A stretch of 64,000 bases of DNA from Bradyrhizobium hereditatis (GCF_020329435.1 NZ_JAGKJK010000017.1:1-64000), one strand, 5' to 3'. Shown: positions 1 to 8,566, counted from the first letter of the stretch. The notes: a model not told the origin generated them from the letters alone. A program made the numbers and translations.

Positions 1-1
1 C

Positions 2-802
2 ATATTTCGTTGGGCCATTTTTCTTGGCGCCGTCATTCTCTCCACCCCCAGCCATGCCGCCCGCTGCGGCGGCGATTTCAATACTTTCATCGCGACGATG
101 TCGCAGGAGGCAGCCGCGGCGGGCGTCTCGCAAGCGGTGATCAGCCAGGCCTTTGCCGGCATCGCGCAGGATCCGGCGGTGCTCGCCTTCGACCGTCGCC
201 AGCGCGGCACCTTCAACAAGACCTTCGAGCAGTATGTCTCGACCCGCGTCGGCCCCGGCCGCATCAACATGGGACGGCAGATGCTACTGCGGCACGCCTC
301 GCTGCTGTCGCGCATCGAGCAGAAGTTTGGCGTGCCGCCGGAGATCGTGGTCGCGATCTGGGGATTGGAGAGCGATTTCGGCAAGGGCGATGTCGGCAAG
401 CTGCCGGTGATCCGCACGCTCGCCACCATGGCGCATGATTGCCGCCGCACCGAGCTGTTTCAGGGCGAACTGCTCGCCGCGCTGAAGATCGTGCAGCGCG
501 GCGATCTGCCTTTGCGCGACCTGATCGGCGCCTACGCCGGCGAAATCGGCCAGACGCAATTTTTGCCGTCGTCCTACATCAAGTACGGCGTCGATTTCGA
601 CGGCAACGGCCATGTCGACCTGCGCCACAGCGTCCCCGACGTGCTCGCCTCCACCGCGAACCTCCTGCACACTGCAGGCTTCAAGGCCGGCGCGCCCTAT
701 AGCGAGGGCACCGCGAACTTCGAAGCCATGCGCGAGTGGAACAGAGCAACGATCTACCGCAAAACGATCGGCTATTTCGCGGATCGCTTGATGGGGCGTT
801 GA
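2..802 (+). CDS. Lytic murein transglycosylase, MltB/SLT_2 family (5' end outside window)
   Basis: The reading frame is open from base 2 and has no good start inside the window. The first codons encode a hydrophobic stretch ending in SHAA, the tail of a signal peptide, so the true start lies just upstream. The mature part carries the MltB-type lytic transglycosylase fold: the catalytic Glu sits in WGLESDFG, and GAYAGEIGQTQFLPSSY and a DFDGNG-like segment follow, as in this family. Enzymes of this class cleave the MurNAc-GlcNAc bond in periplasmic peptidoglycan and leave anhydro-MurNAc ends. An internal ATG at 98 would lose the secretion signal, so it is unlikely to be the start. No C-terminal peptidoglycan-binding domain is present; the protein ends soon after the catalytic domain. 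Confidence 0.9.
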   Translation: MFRWAIFLGAVILSTPSHAARCGGDFNTFIATMSQEAAAAGVSQAVISQAFAGIAQDPAVLAFDRRQRGTFNKTFEQYVSTRVGPGRINMGRQMLLRHASLLSRIEQKFGVPPEIVVAIWGLESDFGKGDVGKLPVIRTLATMAHDCRRTELFQGELLAALKIVQRGDLPLRDLIGAYAGEIGQTQFLPSSYIKYGVDFDGNGHVDLRHSVPDVLASTANLLHTAGFKAGAPYSEGTANFEAMREWNRATIYRKTIGYFADRLMGR

Positions 803-833
803 TCACACACTGTATCGCCGCACGCACACTGCG

Positions 834-940
834 CTCCCTCCCCCCTTGCGGGGGAGGGCGGGGGAGAGGGGTAGCCCCGAGCGATACTGCCCGTGTGGCT
901 TACCCCTCTCCCTAGCCCTCCCCCGCAAGGGGGGAGGGAA
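834..940. repeat. Long imperfect palindrome, intergenic repeat
   Basis: Two arms of about 40 bases, at roughly 835-873 and 901-939, are near-perfect inverted complements built of CCCCTCTCC/GGGGGAGGG blocks around a 27-base loop. It lies between two convergent genes and could act as a bidirectional terminator. Similar GC-rich palindromes are dispersed through Bradyrhizobium intergenic regions. Confidence 0.8.
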
Positions 941-984
941 CGCACCGTCCGTAAGGCGATAGCAGGGCCCAACGCAATCGCACA

Positions 985-1827
985 TCACTTCCCCCGCCCA
1001 CCCATCTTCTCGATCCGTTTCGCCAGCACGTTCCAATACGTCGCCGGGCGAAACCGCTGCAGGAGGTCCATGAACTTCGCGTCGTTGCCGATCAGGATGC
1101 GTGGCTGATTTTTCTCGATGCCGGCGATGATGCGCTGTGCCGCCGCCGGCGGCGTTGTCTTGGCAACCGCATCGAAGCGATCGATCGAGTCGGCGCGGCG
1201 CGCATTGTCGGTGATGCCGCTGCCGGTGCGGGAGTTGCGTACAATGTTGGTCAGAACACCACCGGGATGCACCACGGAAAGTTTGACGGGGCTATTCGCC
1301 ATCGCAAGCTCGTGCCGCAGGCTTTCCGAAAAACCGCGCACCGCGAACTTGGCGGCGCAATAGGCGGTCTGGCCGGGCGGGGCGACGATGCCGAAGATCG
1401 AGGAGAGGTTGACGATATGCGCTTCCGGCCTGCTCGACAGATGCGGCAGGAAGGCGCGCGTGCCGTGCACCACGCCCCAGAAATTGATGTTGATCAGCCA
1501 TTCCATCTGCGCCTGATCTACCTCGTTGAAGGCGCCGAGCAGGGCGACGCCGGCATTGTTGATGACGATGTTCAGCCGCGGATGGGCGGCGATGGCCGCT
1601 TGTGCGAAGGCTTGGATCTCTGCGGGCACGCCGACGTCGACGCTATGCGTCGTGATCTTGCGCTTGTTCGCTTTTCCGATCTCGGCAGCCACTTGCTGCA
1701 GCCCCGCCTCGTCGCGGTCAGCGAGCGCCAGATCGCAGCCGCGCGCGGCCAGTTCTGTCGCGAGCGCGCGGCCGATGCCGCTGGCGGCCCCGGTCACGGC
1801 GGCGGCGCTTCCAGATATTGCAGTCAT
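985..1827 (-). CDS. SDR family NAD(P)-dependent oxidoreductase
   Basis: This is a 280-residue classical short-chain dehydrogenase/reductase. The nucleotide-binding TGxxxGIG motif (TGAASGIG) is at residues 12-19, NNAG lies in the middle strand region, the catalytic Ser is in NLSSIFG, and the YxxxK pair is in AYCAAK. The substrate cannot be deduced. The start is the ATG at 1827, which follows AAGGAG by 12 bases; an upstream ATG at 1872 would add 15 residues ahead of the Rossmann fold and is less likely. It has no operon partner: it converges on the palindromic repeat downstream and is divergent from the receiver protein. Confidence 0.88.
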   Translation of the reverse strand: MTAISGSAAAVTGAASGIGRALATELAARGCDLALADRDEAGLQQVAAEIGKANKRKITTHSVDVGVPAEIQAFAQAAIAAHPRLNIVINNAGVALLGAFNEVDQAQMEWLININFWGVVHGTRAFLPHLSSRPEAHIVNLSSIFGIVAPPGQTAYCAAKFAVRGFSESLRHELAMANSPVKLSVVHPGGVLTNIVRNSRTGSGITDNARRADSIDRFDAVAKTTPPAAAQRIIAGIEKNQPRILIGNDAKFMDLLQRFRPATYWNVLAKRIEKMGGRGK

Positions 1828-1976
1828 GTCGGGGGTGAGCTCCTTGAAGATGATAGCGGGCGGTTCCCGCAAACTTTCGCAAATTGGAACCGAACCGAAA
1901 AGCGGTTTCCGCGCTTAGTGTCGATTACCGGACAAAAATGACATCGCCCGATCGACGCGAATCCGAGGAGGCTCAC

Positions 1977-2384
1977 ATGGGACAATCAAAACCCTTTCGC
2001 GCAACGGCTCTGATCGTCGAAGACGATCCGATGCAACGGGACATGATCTGCCTGCTGCTGGAAGAAAGCGAGGTCGATGTCATCGAATGTGAGAGTGCGG
2101 AGGCCGCCGAGCTGGTGCTGGAGCGTGCGGCCGACAGTCTGGTCCTGATGATGACTGACGTGCAGCTTGCCGGCAACATGGATGGCGTCGAACTCGCGCA
2201 CATCGCGAGGAAGTACAATCCCGAAATGGGGGTGATCGTCACCTCGGGCAAGCCGCTGCATCAGGAATTGCCTGACGGTGTGAAATTCTGGACCAAACCC
2301 TGGGTGCCGCTCGACGTGATCCGCGAGGCCGAGCGGATGGTCTATGCGCGGACGCACGGCGAGGGGCCGCGTGCAGGTTCGTAA
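1977..2384 (+). CDS. Single-domain response regulator (CheY-like receiver)
   Basis: The 135-residue protein is a lone receiver domain. The acidic pair is in VEDDP near the N-terminus, the phosphoacceptor Asp is in MMTDVQL, the conserved Thr/Ser is in VTSGKP, and the Lys is in TKPW. No output domain is present, so it probably works by protein contact or as a phosphate sink. The start is the ATG preceded by GAGGAGGCTCAC; longer in-frame readings lack a ribosome site. No sensor kinase is adjacent. Confidence 0.88.
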   Translation: MGQSKPFRATALIVEDDPMQRDMICLLLEESEVDVIECESAEAAELVLERAADSLVLMMTDVQLAGNMDGVELAHIARKYNPEMGVIVTSGKPLHQELPDGVKFWTKPWVPLDVIREAERMVYARTHGEGPRAGS

Positions 2385-2432
2385 GCGGCGGCGGTGCTTC
2401 CGCGGGCGCTGGGAGCATGATAAAGGCGAGGG

Positions 2433-3050
2433 ATGACGCTGTCGTTTCTCCTGACCTCGCTGATCGTGGTCGCATCCCCCGGCACCGGTGTGCTCTACAC
2501 GCTGGCGGTAGCGCTGACGCTGGGCGCGCGGCCGTCCGTCGTCGCGGCCTTCGGCTGCACGCTCGGCATCGTGCCGCATATGCTGGCGGCGATGCTCGGG
2601 CTCGCCGCCGTGCTGCACACCAGCGCGCTGGCGTTTGCCGCGCTGAAATGGTGCGGCGTGGTCTATCTGCTCTATATGGCCTGGCAGGCGCTGCGCGAGA
2701 CTGGCGCGCTGTCGGTCGACACGCGCCCAGCCGCCGCCACGCGCTCCAGCCGTCGCGTCATCGTGACCGCGATCCTGATCAACATCCTCAATCCGAAACT
2801 GTCGATCTTCTTCCTCGCCTTCCTGCCGCAATTCGTGGCGGTCGACGAGCCGCACCCGCTTGCACGCATGCTGGAATTGAGCGCGGCCTTCATGGCGATG
2901 ACCTTTGCAGTGTTCGCGGTCTATGGCCTGTTCGCAGCTTCCCTGCGCGACCGCGTCATTACCCGGCCAAAGGTGATGGCCTGGCTGCGCCGCAGCTTTG
3001 CCGCAGGCTTCGCCGCGTTAGGGGCGAAGCTGGCATTTGCGGAGCGGTAA
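2433..3050 (+). CDS. LysE/RhtB family amino-acid exporter
   Basis: The 205-residue protein is hydrophobic, with about six predicted membrane segments. Its N-terminal layout (residues 1-25 containing SPGTGVLYTLA) matches the LysE/RhtB translocator family, which normally carries an SPGP-like signature there; here the Pro after SPG is replaced by Thr. The internal NPKLSIFFLAFLPQF segment is also typical. Members export amino acids or derivatives such as homoserine lactone across the inner membrane; the substrate here is not predictable. It starts 48 bases after the response regulator on the same strand and may be co-transcribed with it. Confidence 0.87.
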   Translation: MTLSFLLTSLIVVASPGTGVLYTLAVALTLGARPSVVAAFGCTLGIVPHMLAAMLGLAAVLHTSALAFAALKWCGVVYLLYMAWQALRETGALSVDTRPAAATRSSRRVIVTAILINILNPKLSIFFLAFLPQFVAVDEPHPLARMLELSAAFMAMTFAVFAVYGLFAASLRDRVITRPKVMAWLRRSFAAGFAALGAKLAFAER

Positions 3051-3059
3051 TTGTTCGCG

Positions 3060-3180
3060 CGGCCGTCATTGCGGATGCGGCGAAGCGATCCATATGCAGA
3101 TCGTGCCCGGATGAGCGAAGCGACATCCGGGACCGGAGCCCGACGTCATCCCCGGATGTCGCTGCGCTCATCCGGGCTAC
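3060..3180. repeat. Intergenic palindromic repeat
   Basis: Arms at 3106-3131 and 3151-3176 each begin CCCGGATG and end CATCCGGG, so each arm is itself partly palindromic and the two are near copies of each other. This ATCCGGG/CCCGGAT class recurs in Bradyrhizobium intergenic regions. No coding potential is convincing. Confidence 0.75.
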
Positions 3181-3194
3181 ACATTCATCGTTTG

Positions 3195-3223
3195 AAAATA
3201 AAAAGGCGGACCTGCGGCCCGCC
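3195..3223 (-). terminator. Rho-independent terminator of the AKK-peptide gene
   Basis: Read on the minus strand, a GGCGG...CCGCC stem (3205-3223) is followed directly by TTTTTATTTT. It is the second hairpin downstream of the small gene ending at 3291. Confidence 0.78.
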
Positions 3224-3253
3224 ATTCTCCAAAAACGTATCCCGGAGGTGGGT

Positions 3254-3284
3254 GCCCGGGCGGAGCTGAGCACTCCACCCGGGC
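3254..3284 (-). terminator. Strong stem-loop just after the AKK-peptide stop codon
   Basis: GCCCGGG-t-GGAG pairs with CTCC-g-CCCGGGC across a seven-base loop, starting six bases past the stop codon. There is no U-tract here, so it probably stabilises the 3' end or works together with the terminator at 3195-3223. Confidence 0.65.
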
Positions 3285-3290
3285 GAAAAT

Positions 3291-3359
3291 TCACTTCTTC
3301 TTCGCCTTCTTGGCCTTTTTCGCCTTCGCCTTTTTCGCCTTCTTCGCTTTCTTAGCCAT
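3291..3359 (-). CDS. Lys/Ala-repeat micro-protein (22 residues, histone H1-like tail)
   Basis: An open frame of 23 codons encodes Met-Ala followed almost entirely by Lys-Lys-Ala and Ala-Lys units (14 Lys, 7 Ala, 1 Met, ending KKK). The ATG has a good ribosome site (GAGAGGA, four bases upstream) and an in-frame stop a few codons further up fixes the start. Two hairpins, the second with a U-tract, lie immediately downstream, so this is a self-contained transcription unit. Composition resembles the C-terminal tail of histone H1-like bacterial proteins, which bind DNA or RNA non-specifically. A nucleic-acid-binding or cationic role is inference. Very similar peptides are, to my recollection, annotated as hypothetical proteins in Bradyrhizobium. 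Confidence 0.72.
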   Translation of the reverse strand: MAKKAKKAKKAKAKKAKKAKKK

Positions 3360-3787
3360 AGTATCCTCTCAAGGTTTTCATGGATTGAAACGCGACACCG
3401 AGGCATGCTTGGCGGAGGGCCAGCCTCGCAACATCCTCGCGCATGATCCCAGCAGATTCGCAGGCCTCTGCCGCGTGTCGTCGTGACGTTGTCATCACGT
3501 TATCCACAGTTGTTATGCATTTTGATGCGATTTTGTGCCGAAACGCGCGTCACGAGCGCAGTTCGCATCGCGCGCATCATGCTTAACGATGTCCGAACGC
3601 GCGTGATCTTCATCAATTCAAAACCAAGGTTTGCATCGGCCGGTGGCGCTCAGAGTCCGTTAAGCGGCACGGTCCACCTTGTCCCTTAAGACGACCGGTA
3701 TCGTCGCGGGGAGTTTTGAGGCGCGGCCGCCTCGCAAGTCGCGTTAGACAAGAGGGGAGACGGGACATTGCGCGTCCTGGATTCGCG
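3360..3787. other. Intergenic region with one perfect DnaA box
   Basis: This 428-base gap separates the divergent AKK-peptide and diguanylate cyclase genes. It contains a perfect DnaA-box sequence, TTATCCACA, at 3500-3508. No cluster of boxes or replication gene is near, so it is not evidence of an origin. I see no other gene here; promoters of both flanking genes must lie in it. Confidence 0.5.
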
Positions 3788-5017
3788 ATGCTGAGCGTTC
3801 CGACGCTGTGGACGGTGTTCGTCATCAACTTTTTGGCGCTGGGCCTGATCTGGGCCTATGTCATGCGCTGCTATCCCTCGTTCGAAGCCGCGCGGTTCTG
3901 GACCGGCTCGGCATTTGCCGGGGCGACCGGCGCAGCGGTCGCTATGCTGCGCGTGGTGATGCCCGATACGCTGGTGCCGCTATTGATCGCCGGCAGCCTG
4001 CAGGTGCTGGCAATCTGTCTGGCCGTAATGGGCATCCGCAAATTCTTCGACCAGCCGGTGTCATGGCGCGCCACCGCGTTGATCGTCGGCTTCGGCGCGG
4101 CCGGAATGTGCTTTTTCACATTCGTCCATGACAGCGTGCCGGGGCGGATGACTGTATTCACCATCGTCCAGATACTGCCGATGGCGCTCAGCCTGAAGCT
4201 GCTGCTCGGCCGCGATGACGGGCGCGTCAATCCGGGGGCGCGGCTGGCCGGCATCGTCACCATCGTCATCATGGTCATTTTTACGGCCAGGCTGTTCGTT
4301 ACGCTGACCGGTGTGGCCGGTGGCTTCTCCTACATGCATTTCAGCCCGGCGCAGTCGGTGGTCGTCTTGGTGCTGGTGTTCCTGTCGATGGCCCTGAATT
4401 TCGGATTCCTGCTGATGGCGATGGACCGCTTGCGCAACGAGGTCGCGGATCTGGCGCTGCTCGACGATCTCACCGGCGTCGGCAACCGCCGCTATCTGCT
4501 GCAGCGCCTCACAGAAGAATGCGCGCGCTCCGAGCGCAGCGGCCGGCCGTTCGCGCTGCTCGTCATCGATCTCGATGGGTTCAAGGGCATCAACGACACC
4601 TACGGCCATGCGGCCGGCGACGCGTGCCTGCAGCATTTCACGCTGATGGCGCAGACCCGGCTGCGGCCCGGCGACATGCTGGCGCGCACCGGCGGCGACG
4701 AATTCTGCATCGTGCTGCCTTCCTCGACGCTGCGCGAGGGCGCCATGATCGCGCGCCGCGTGCTGGAGGTCTGCCGTGCGGATGCCGCACAATGCACCGG
4801 CAACGACATTCCGATCGCGGTCTCGATCGGCGTCGCGCAATGGACCCGAGAGATGGAGCTGTACCCCGACCGCCTGATCGCAGCAGCCGACCATGCGCTC
4901 TATGACGCCAAGAAGGCCGGCCGGAACGGCTTTGCGACCTATGACCCTGCGCCGCCGCTAGCGCCCGAGGCGGTCGATGCCCAAACGCCCGACATCGCCC
5001 TGCGCGAGCGGGCCTAA
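3788..5017 (+). CDS. Membrane-bound diguanylate cyclase (GGDEF)
   Basis: The 409-residue protein has an N-terminal half with about six membrane helices and a C-terminal GGDEF domain that makes c-di-GMP from two GTP. The active-site signature is intact (RTGGDEFCIVLP), and the product-inhibition I-site RxxD (RPGD) lies five residues upstream of GGDEF, so feedback inhibition is expected. DLTGVGNRR at the domain entrance is also canonical. No EAL domain is present. I chose the ATG at 3788 because it begins right at the first membrane helix; an ATG at 3716 in the same frame would add 24 basic residues. The signal sensed by the membrane part is unknown. Confidence 0.9.
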   Translation: MLSVPTLWTVFVINFLALGLIWAYVMRCYPSFEAARFWTGSAFAGATGAAVAMLRVVMPDTLVPLLIAGSLQVLAICLAVMGIRKFFDQPVSWRATALIVGFGAAGMCFFTFVHDSVPGRMTVFTIVQILPMALSLKLLLGRDDGRVNPGARLAGIVTIVIMVIFTARLFVTLTGVAGGFSYMHFSPAQSVVVLVLVFLSMALNFGFLLMAMDRLRNEVADLALLDDLTGVGNRRYLLQRLTEECARSERSGRPFALLVIDLDGFKGINDTYGHAAGDACLQHFTLMAQTRLRPGDMLARTGGDEFCIVLPSSTLREGAMIARRVLEVCRADAAQCTGNDIPIAVSIGVAQWTREMELYPDRLIAAADHALYDAKKAGRNGFATYDPAPPLAPEAVDAQTPDIALRERA

Positions 5018-5090
5018 AGCGTTTTCGAGCGAAGCGGGCTGCCGGTTCGCATCAAGCATGTTATCAAGGCTCGTCACCGGGCCGTGAGAC

Positions 5091-5714
5091 ATGAACCTTC
5101 GCTTGCTTGTGATGTCGGTTGGCGTCCTCGCATTTTCCACATCCGCCGCTGCGCAGGCGCCTGACCTCGCCGCGATCGCGCGCTCGTCGGGCACACCGGA
5201 CATCCCTGGCCTGAAGATGGTCTGGCTCGCGCCGTGGGGCGATCTTGCAAAAGCCCATCCTTGGCGAAACATCATCGTGCACCAGACCGAAGGGCCGGCG
5301 GGCTCGGCGCGCGGCGGCGCGCTGGCGCAGTCAAAGAATCCGACAAGGCGCGGCGTCATGGTCTGGGTCGAAACCGACGGCACGGTGTACTGGGCGGTCG
5401 GTGAACATCTCGTCCCAACCCATGGCGACGGCGCCAATCGCAACGACAACAAATACATCGACAATGGCCCGACCTACCGTCAGGTGGTCGGCAACAATTC
5501 GGTTGGCGTAGAGTTCGCCGGCAACTATCCCGATGTGACCCGCGGGCCTACCGATGCGCAGATCGCCGCATGGAAGATTTTGGTGAAGGTGCTGCGCGCG
5601 CGTTACGGCATTCCGCTCGACCGCGTCTACGCGCACAACTGGATCGACTATAAGGACGCCCGTTATTGCGAGGGCTGCGCGCTCGCGAAGATGGCGCGGG
5701 AGTGGGGGGAGTAG
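5091..5714 (+). CDS. Secreted N-acetylmuramoyl-L-alanine amidase (Amidase_2/PGRP type)
   Basis: The 207-residue protein starts with a clear signal peptide ending in ASAAAQA-like residues (about 1-22). The body fits the type-2 amidase/PGRP fold: the first zinc His is in NIIVHQTEGP, the following strand contains GTVYWAVGEHLVPTHG, and a second His is in RVYAHNWIDYKD near the C-terminus. Such enzymes cut the MurNAc-L-Ala amide of peptidoglycan in the periplasm. It stands alone after the diguanylate cyclase, 73 bases downstream. Confidence 0.85.
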   Translation: MNLRLLVMSVGVLAFSTSAAAQAPDLAAIARSSGTPDIPGLKMVWLAPWGDLAKAHPWRNIIVHQTEGPAGSARGGALAQSKNPTRRGVMVWVETDGTVYWAVGEHLVPTHGDGANRNDNKYIDNGPTYRQVVGNNSVGVEFAGNYPDVTRGPTDAQIAAWKILVKVLRARYGIPLDRVYAHNWIDYKDARYCEGCALAKMAREWGE

Positions 5715-5763
5715 GGGCGGGCGATCGCTTCGCCTGAAGCACGCTCGACTCCACAAACTCGCT

Positions 5764-5875
5764 CGTCGTCGCCCGGCTTGACCGGGCGATCCAGTATTCC
5801 AGAGCCAGGAGTTATTGAGCGCCGCCTCACGGCCGCCGCGGCGTACTGGGTCCCCCGCTTTCGCGGAGGACGACA
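5764..5875. repeat. Intergenic inverted repeat
   Basis: The ends read CGTCGCCCGGCTTGACCGGGCGATCCAGTA... (first 20 bases: CGTCGCCCGGCTTGACCGGG) and ...TACTGGGTCCCCCGCTTTCG-cggaggacgac. The two ends are imperfect inverted complements. It is one of the common dispersed palindromes of this genome type. Confidence 0.7.
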
Positions 5876-5907
5876 ACGGAGTTGTTGAAGCCGCGCGCGC
5901 CCAAAAC

Positions 5908-5934
5908 AAAAAGCCGGCGTTGCCGCCGGCTTTC
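5908..5934 (-). terminator. Rho-independent terminator of rpoH
   Basis: On the minus strand, AAAGCCGGCGG-caa-CGCCGGCTTT is followed by TTGTTTTG, 25 bases past the rpoH stop codon. Confidence 0.82.
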
Positions 5935-5958
5935 GTCATCGATACCTCGCTCGCGCGA

Positions 5959-6855
5959 TCAGTGCGCGGCTTCGAGTTCGGCTTCCTGCCGTGCAATCGT
6001 GCCCTTGACGGCCGACTGCACCTTTTCGAAGGCGCGGACCTCGATCTGCCGCACGCGTTCGCGCGACACGCCGAATTCGGCGGCGAGGTCCTCGAGCGTC
6101 ATCGGCTCTTCCGCCAACCGCCGCGCCTCGAAGATGCGGCGTTCGCGCGGGTTGAGCACACCGATGGCGCCGGTCAGCGCCTCGCGGCGATGATCGTATT
6201 CCTCGCTCTCGGCCATGACGGCTTCCTGGTTGGGCGAAGTATCGACCAGCCAATCCTGCCATTCGCCGGCTTCACCGTCGTCGCGGATCGGCGCGTTGAG
6301 CGACGCGTCGCCGCCAAGGCGGCGGTTCATGTCGACCACGTCCTGATCCGTCACGCCGAGGCGCTTGGCAATCAGCTTCACCTGGTCGGGGTGGAGATCA
6401 CCCTCGTCCAGCGCGGAGATCTTGCTCTTCGCCTTGCGCAGGTTGAAGAACAGCTTCTTCTGGTTCGCGGTGGTTCCCATTTTCACGAGGGACCAGGAAC
6501 GCAGAATGTACTCTTGTATCGACGCCTTGATCCACCACATGGCGTAGGTGGCGAGACGAAAACCCTTATCGGGCTCGAATCGCTTGACCGCCTGCATCAG
6601 GCCGACATTGCCCTCCGAGACGACCTCGGAGATCGGCAAGCCGTAGCCGCGATAGCCCATGGCGATCTTGGCCACGAGCCTGAGATGGCTGGTGACAAGG
6701 TGATGTGCCGCGTCGCGATCGTCATGCTCGCGCCAGCGTTTGGCGAGCATGTATTCCTGCTGGGGCTCCAGCATCGGGAATTTGCGGATCTCGGCGAGGT
6801 ATCTAGAAAGACCCGATTCTCCATTGAGAACCGGTAACGTAGCTGTACGGGCCAT
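5959..6855 (-). CDS. rpoH: RNA polymerase heat-shock sigma factor RpoH (sigma-32)
   Basis: The 298-residue protein has the sigma-70 region 2 core (RLVAKIAMGYRGYGLP...; FRLATYAMWWIKASIQEYIL), the RpoH box (NQKKLFFNLR) specific to sigma-32, and region 4 with a helix-turn-helix (LEDLAAEFGVSRERVRQIE). It directs RNA polymerase to heat-shock promoters. The ATG at 6855 is preceded by GGAGGG at seven bases; a 25-residue longer frame upstream has no comparable site. The gene follows rluD on the same strand after about 215 bases, an arrangement common in Alphaproteobacteria, and is closed by its own terminator. Confidence 0.96.
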   Translation of the reverse strand: MARTATLPVLNGESGLSRYLAEIRKFPMLEPQQEYMLAKRWREHDDRDAAHHLVTSHLRLVAKIAMGYRGYGLPISEVVSEGNVGLMQAVKRFEPDKGFRLATYAMWWIKASIQEYILRSWSLVKMGTTANQKKLFFNLRKAKSKISALDEGDLHPDQVKLIAKRLGVTDQDVVDMNRRLGGDASLNAPIRDDGEAGEWQDWLVDTSPNQEAVMAESEEYDHRREALTGAIGVLNPRERRIFEARRLAEEPMTLEDLAAEFGVSRERVRQIEVRAFEKVQSAVKGTIARQEAELEAAH

Positions 6856-7070
6856 TCGAGCGCCCTCCAGTGGTTCAGGCCCCCGATAGCGGCGGGCCCG
6901 GCAGGTGACCGCTGTGTTAAAGCCAATCACGCTGCGATGTTCCGCGTTGGATATTCAACGCACATGCAACATAGCGGAAAACGAACAAATAGGGAAGGAA
7001 TGCTGACGTCACGTCCCCGTGTCTCAGCTATAACTTATTGTCATAACTAAGGTTTCCTGAAACGGCTGCG

Positions 7071-8099
7071 TCATAGGGCCGCTTCCAGCGCGCTTTGCAG
7101 CCGAACCAAATCCTCCGGCAAAGCCGCCTCCCAGTGCAAAAGTTCCCCGGTCCGGGGGTGTTCCAGGGCCAGCAGATAGGCGTGCAGGGCTTGCCGACCG
7201 AGGGCGGTCAGCGCCGCCTGGCCTTGGGGGCCGAGGTGGCTAGCCTTGGTCTTGAAATGCGGACCATAGACGGCATCGCCCATCAGGGGGTGACCGATAT
7301 GGGCGAGGTGCACGCGGATCTGGTGGGTTCGCCCGGTCTCGAGCTGGCAGGCGAGCAGGGAGGCGACGCCCTTGCCGTCCCGCCCCTGATAGGCCGCCTG
7401 CAATTCCCAATGTGTGACCGCCTCGCGGCCGCTCTGGCGCACCGCCATCTTTTCGCGGGCGTGCGGATGCCGGTCGATCGGCGCGTCGAACGTGCCGCGC
7501 TGGCGGTTCGGCACGCCCCAGATGAAGGCCATGTAGCCGCGCTGCATCGCTCCGGTGCGGCCGTGATCGGCGAATTGCGCAGTGAGTGATTGATGCGCGT
7601 GGTCGTTCTTGGCGACCACCATCAGGCCGGTCGTGTCCTTGTCGAGGCGGTGCACGATGCCCGGGCGGCGGACGCCGCCGATGCCGGAAAGGCTGGCGCC
7701 GCAATGGGCGATCAGTGCATTCACCAGCGTGCCGCTCTCATGGCCCGCGGCCGGATGCACGACGAGGCCGCTCGGCTTGTCGATGACGATGATGTCGTCG
7801 TCCTCATAAACGATGTCGAGCGCGATATTCTCTCCTAGAGGCTCCGGCGGGGCGGCTTCGGGGATGTCGATTGTGATCGTATCCCCTCGCGCGACATGAT
7901 AAGCGGGGTCGCGGATGGGGGTGCCCCCAGCGGTGACGGAACCGGCCAGGATCAGCGCCTTCAGCCGCGAGCGCGACAGTTCCGGGCGGAGCACCGCGAG
8001 CACGCGGTCGAGGCGGGGCGATCCCTCGTCGCCGCTGACGGTGACCTTCAGCCTTTGACCGCTGTTTGATGATTCTTGTTCCAACGAAGAGCCTTGCAT
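7071..8099 (-). CDS. rluD: RluA/RluD family 23S rRNA pseudouridine synthase
   Basis: The 342-residue protein has an N-terminal S4 RNA-binding domain (RLDRVLAVLRPELSRSRLK) and the RluA catalytic signature HRLDKDTTGLMVVAK with the catalytic Asp. The length and S4 domain favour RluD, which modifies helix 69 of 23S rRNA, over RluA; the assignment to RluD rather than RluC is moderate. The ATG at 8099 overlaps the start codon of the divergent gene at 8098 (CATG shared), so no room is left for a normal ribosome site outside the neighbour. A TTG five codons in, preceded by AAGG, is a possible alternative start. Confidence 0.9.
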   Translation of the reverse strand: MQGSSLEQESSNSGQRLKVTVSGDEGSPRLDRVLAVLRPELSRSRLKALILAGSVTAGGTPIRDPAYHVARGDTITIDIPEAAPPEPLGENIALDIVYEDDDIIVIDKPSGLVVHPAAGHESGTLVNALIAHCGASLSGIGGVRRPGIVHRLDKDTTGLMVVAKNDHAHQSLTAQFADHGRTGAMQRGYMAFIWGVPNRQRGTFDAPIDRHPHAREKMAVRQSGREAVTHWELQAAYQGRDGKGVASLLACQLETGRTHQIRVHLAHIGHPLMGDAVYGPHFKTKASHLGPQGQAALTALGRQALHAYLLALEHPRTGELLHWEAALPEDLVRLQSALEAAL

Positions 8100-8436
8100 G
8101 ACCGATACTGTCGCGCCCGATCCGACCCCCGAGCAGGCCGCGCTGATCGCGCGGGTGCGGCGGATGATGCTGATCGCGGGCCTGACCTCGGCGCTGGCGA
8201 TCGCCGTGGTCCTGATTGCCGTCGGGTACCGTCTTTACCGCGGCGAGGGAAGCCCCAGCGCTGCTACGACCGATATCACCGAAACCCTGCCCAAGGGCGC
8301 CCGTATCGTATCGACCACGGTCGCGGGCGAGCGGCTGGTGCTGACGCTGGATATCGGCGGGGCGACCGAAATCCGCACCTTCGACGCCAAGACGCTGAAA
8401 CCGGCCGGAAAGCTTAGATTCGTCAACGAACCCTAA
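8098..8436 (+). CDS. Small single-pass membrane protein of unknown function (DUF6476-like)
   Basis: The 112-residue protein has a cytoplasmic N-terminus, one membrane helix at about residues 24-42 (MMLIAGLTSALAIAVVLIAV), and a soluble domain of about 70 residues. I believe it corresponds to the alphaproteobacterial DUF6476 family usually found beside the pseudouridine synthase gene, but this is from memory. Its start codon overlaps that of the divergent rluD. The function is not known. Confidence 0.72.
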   Translation: MTDTVAPDPTPEQAALIARVRRMMLIAGLTSALAIAVVLIAVGYRLYRGEGSPSAATTDITETLPKGARIVSTTVAGERLVLTLDIGGATEIRTFDAKTLKPAGKLRFVNEP

Positions 8437-8566
8437 AAGCAAGTGCAATCGGCTGGAATTCCCCGCCGGCCCGAGCACCCAAGGCAACAGATTTACCCAA
8501 CTGCGCGGCCACCGTCAGACTTGCCTTGCCCGGCGCACATTTCGCGGCTATTCCCTGAGGCCATGC

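Noticed and set aside
3500..3508. Perfect DnaA box as a replication origin
   Set aside because: Single box, no AT-rich unwinding element or cluster, and no origin-linked genes nearby.
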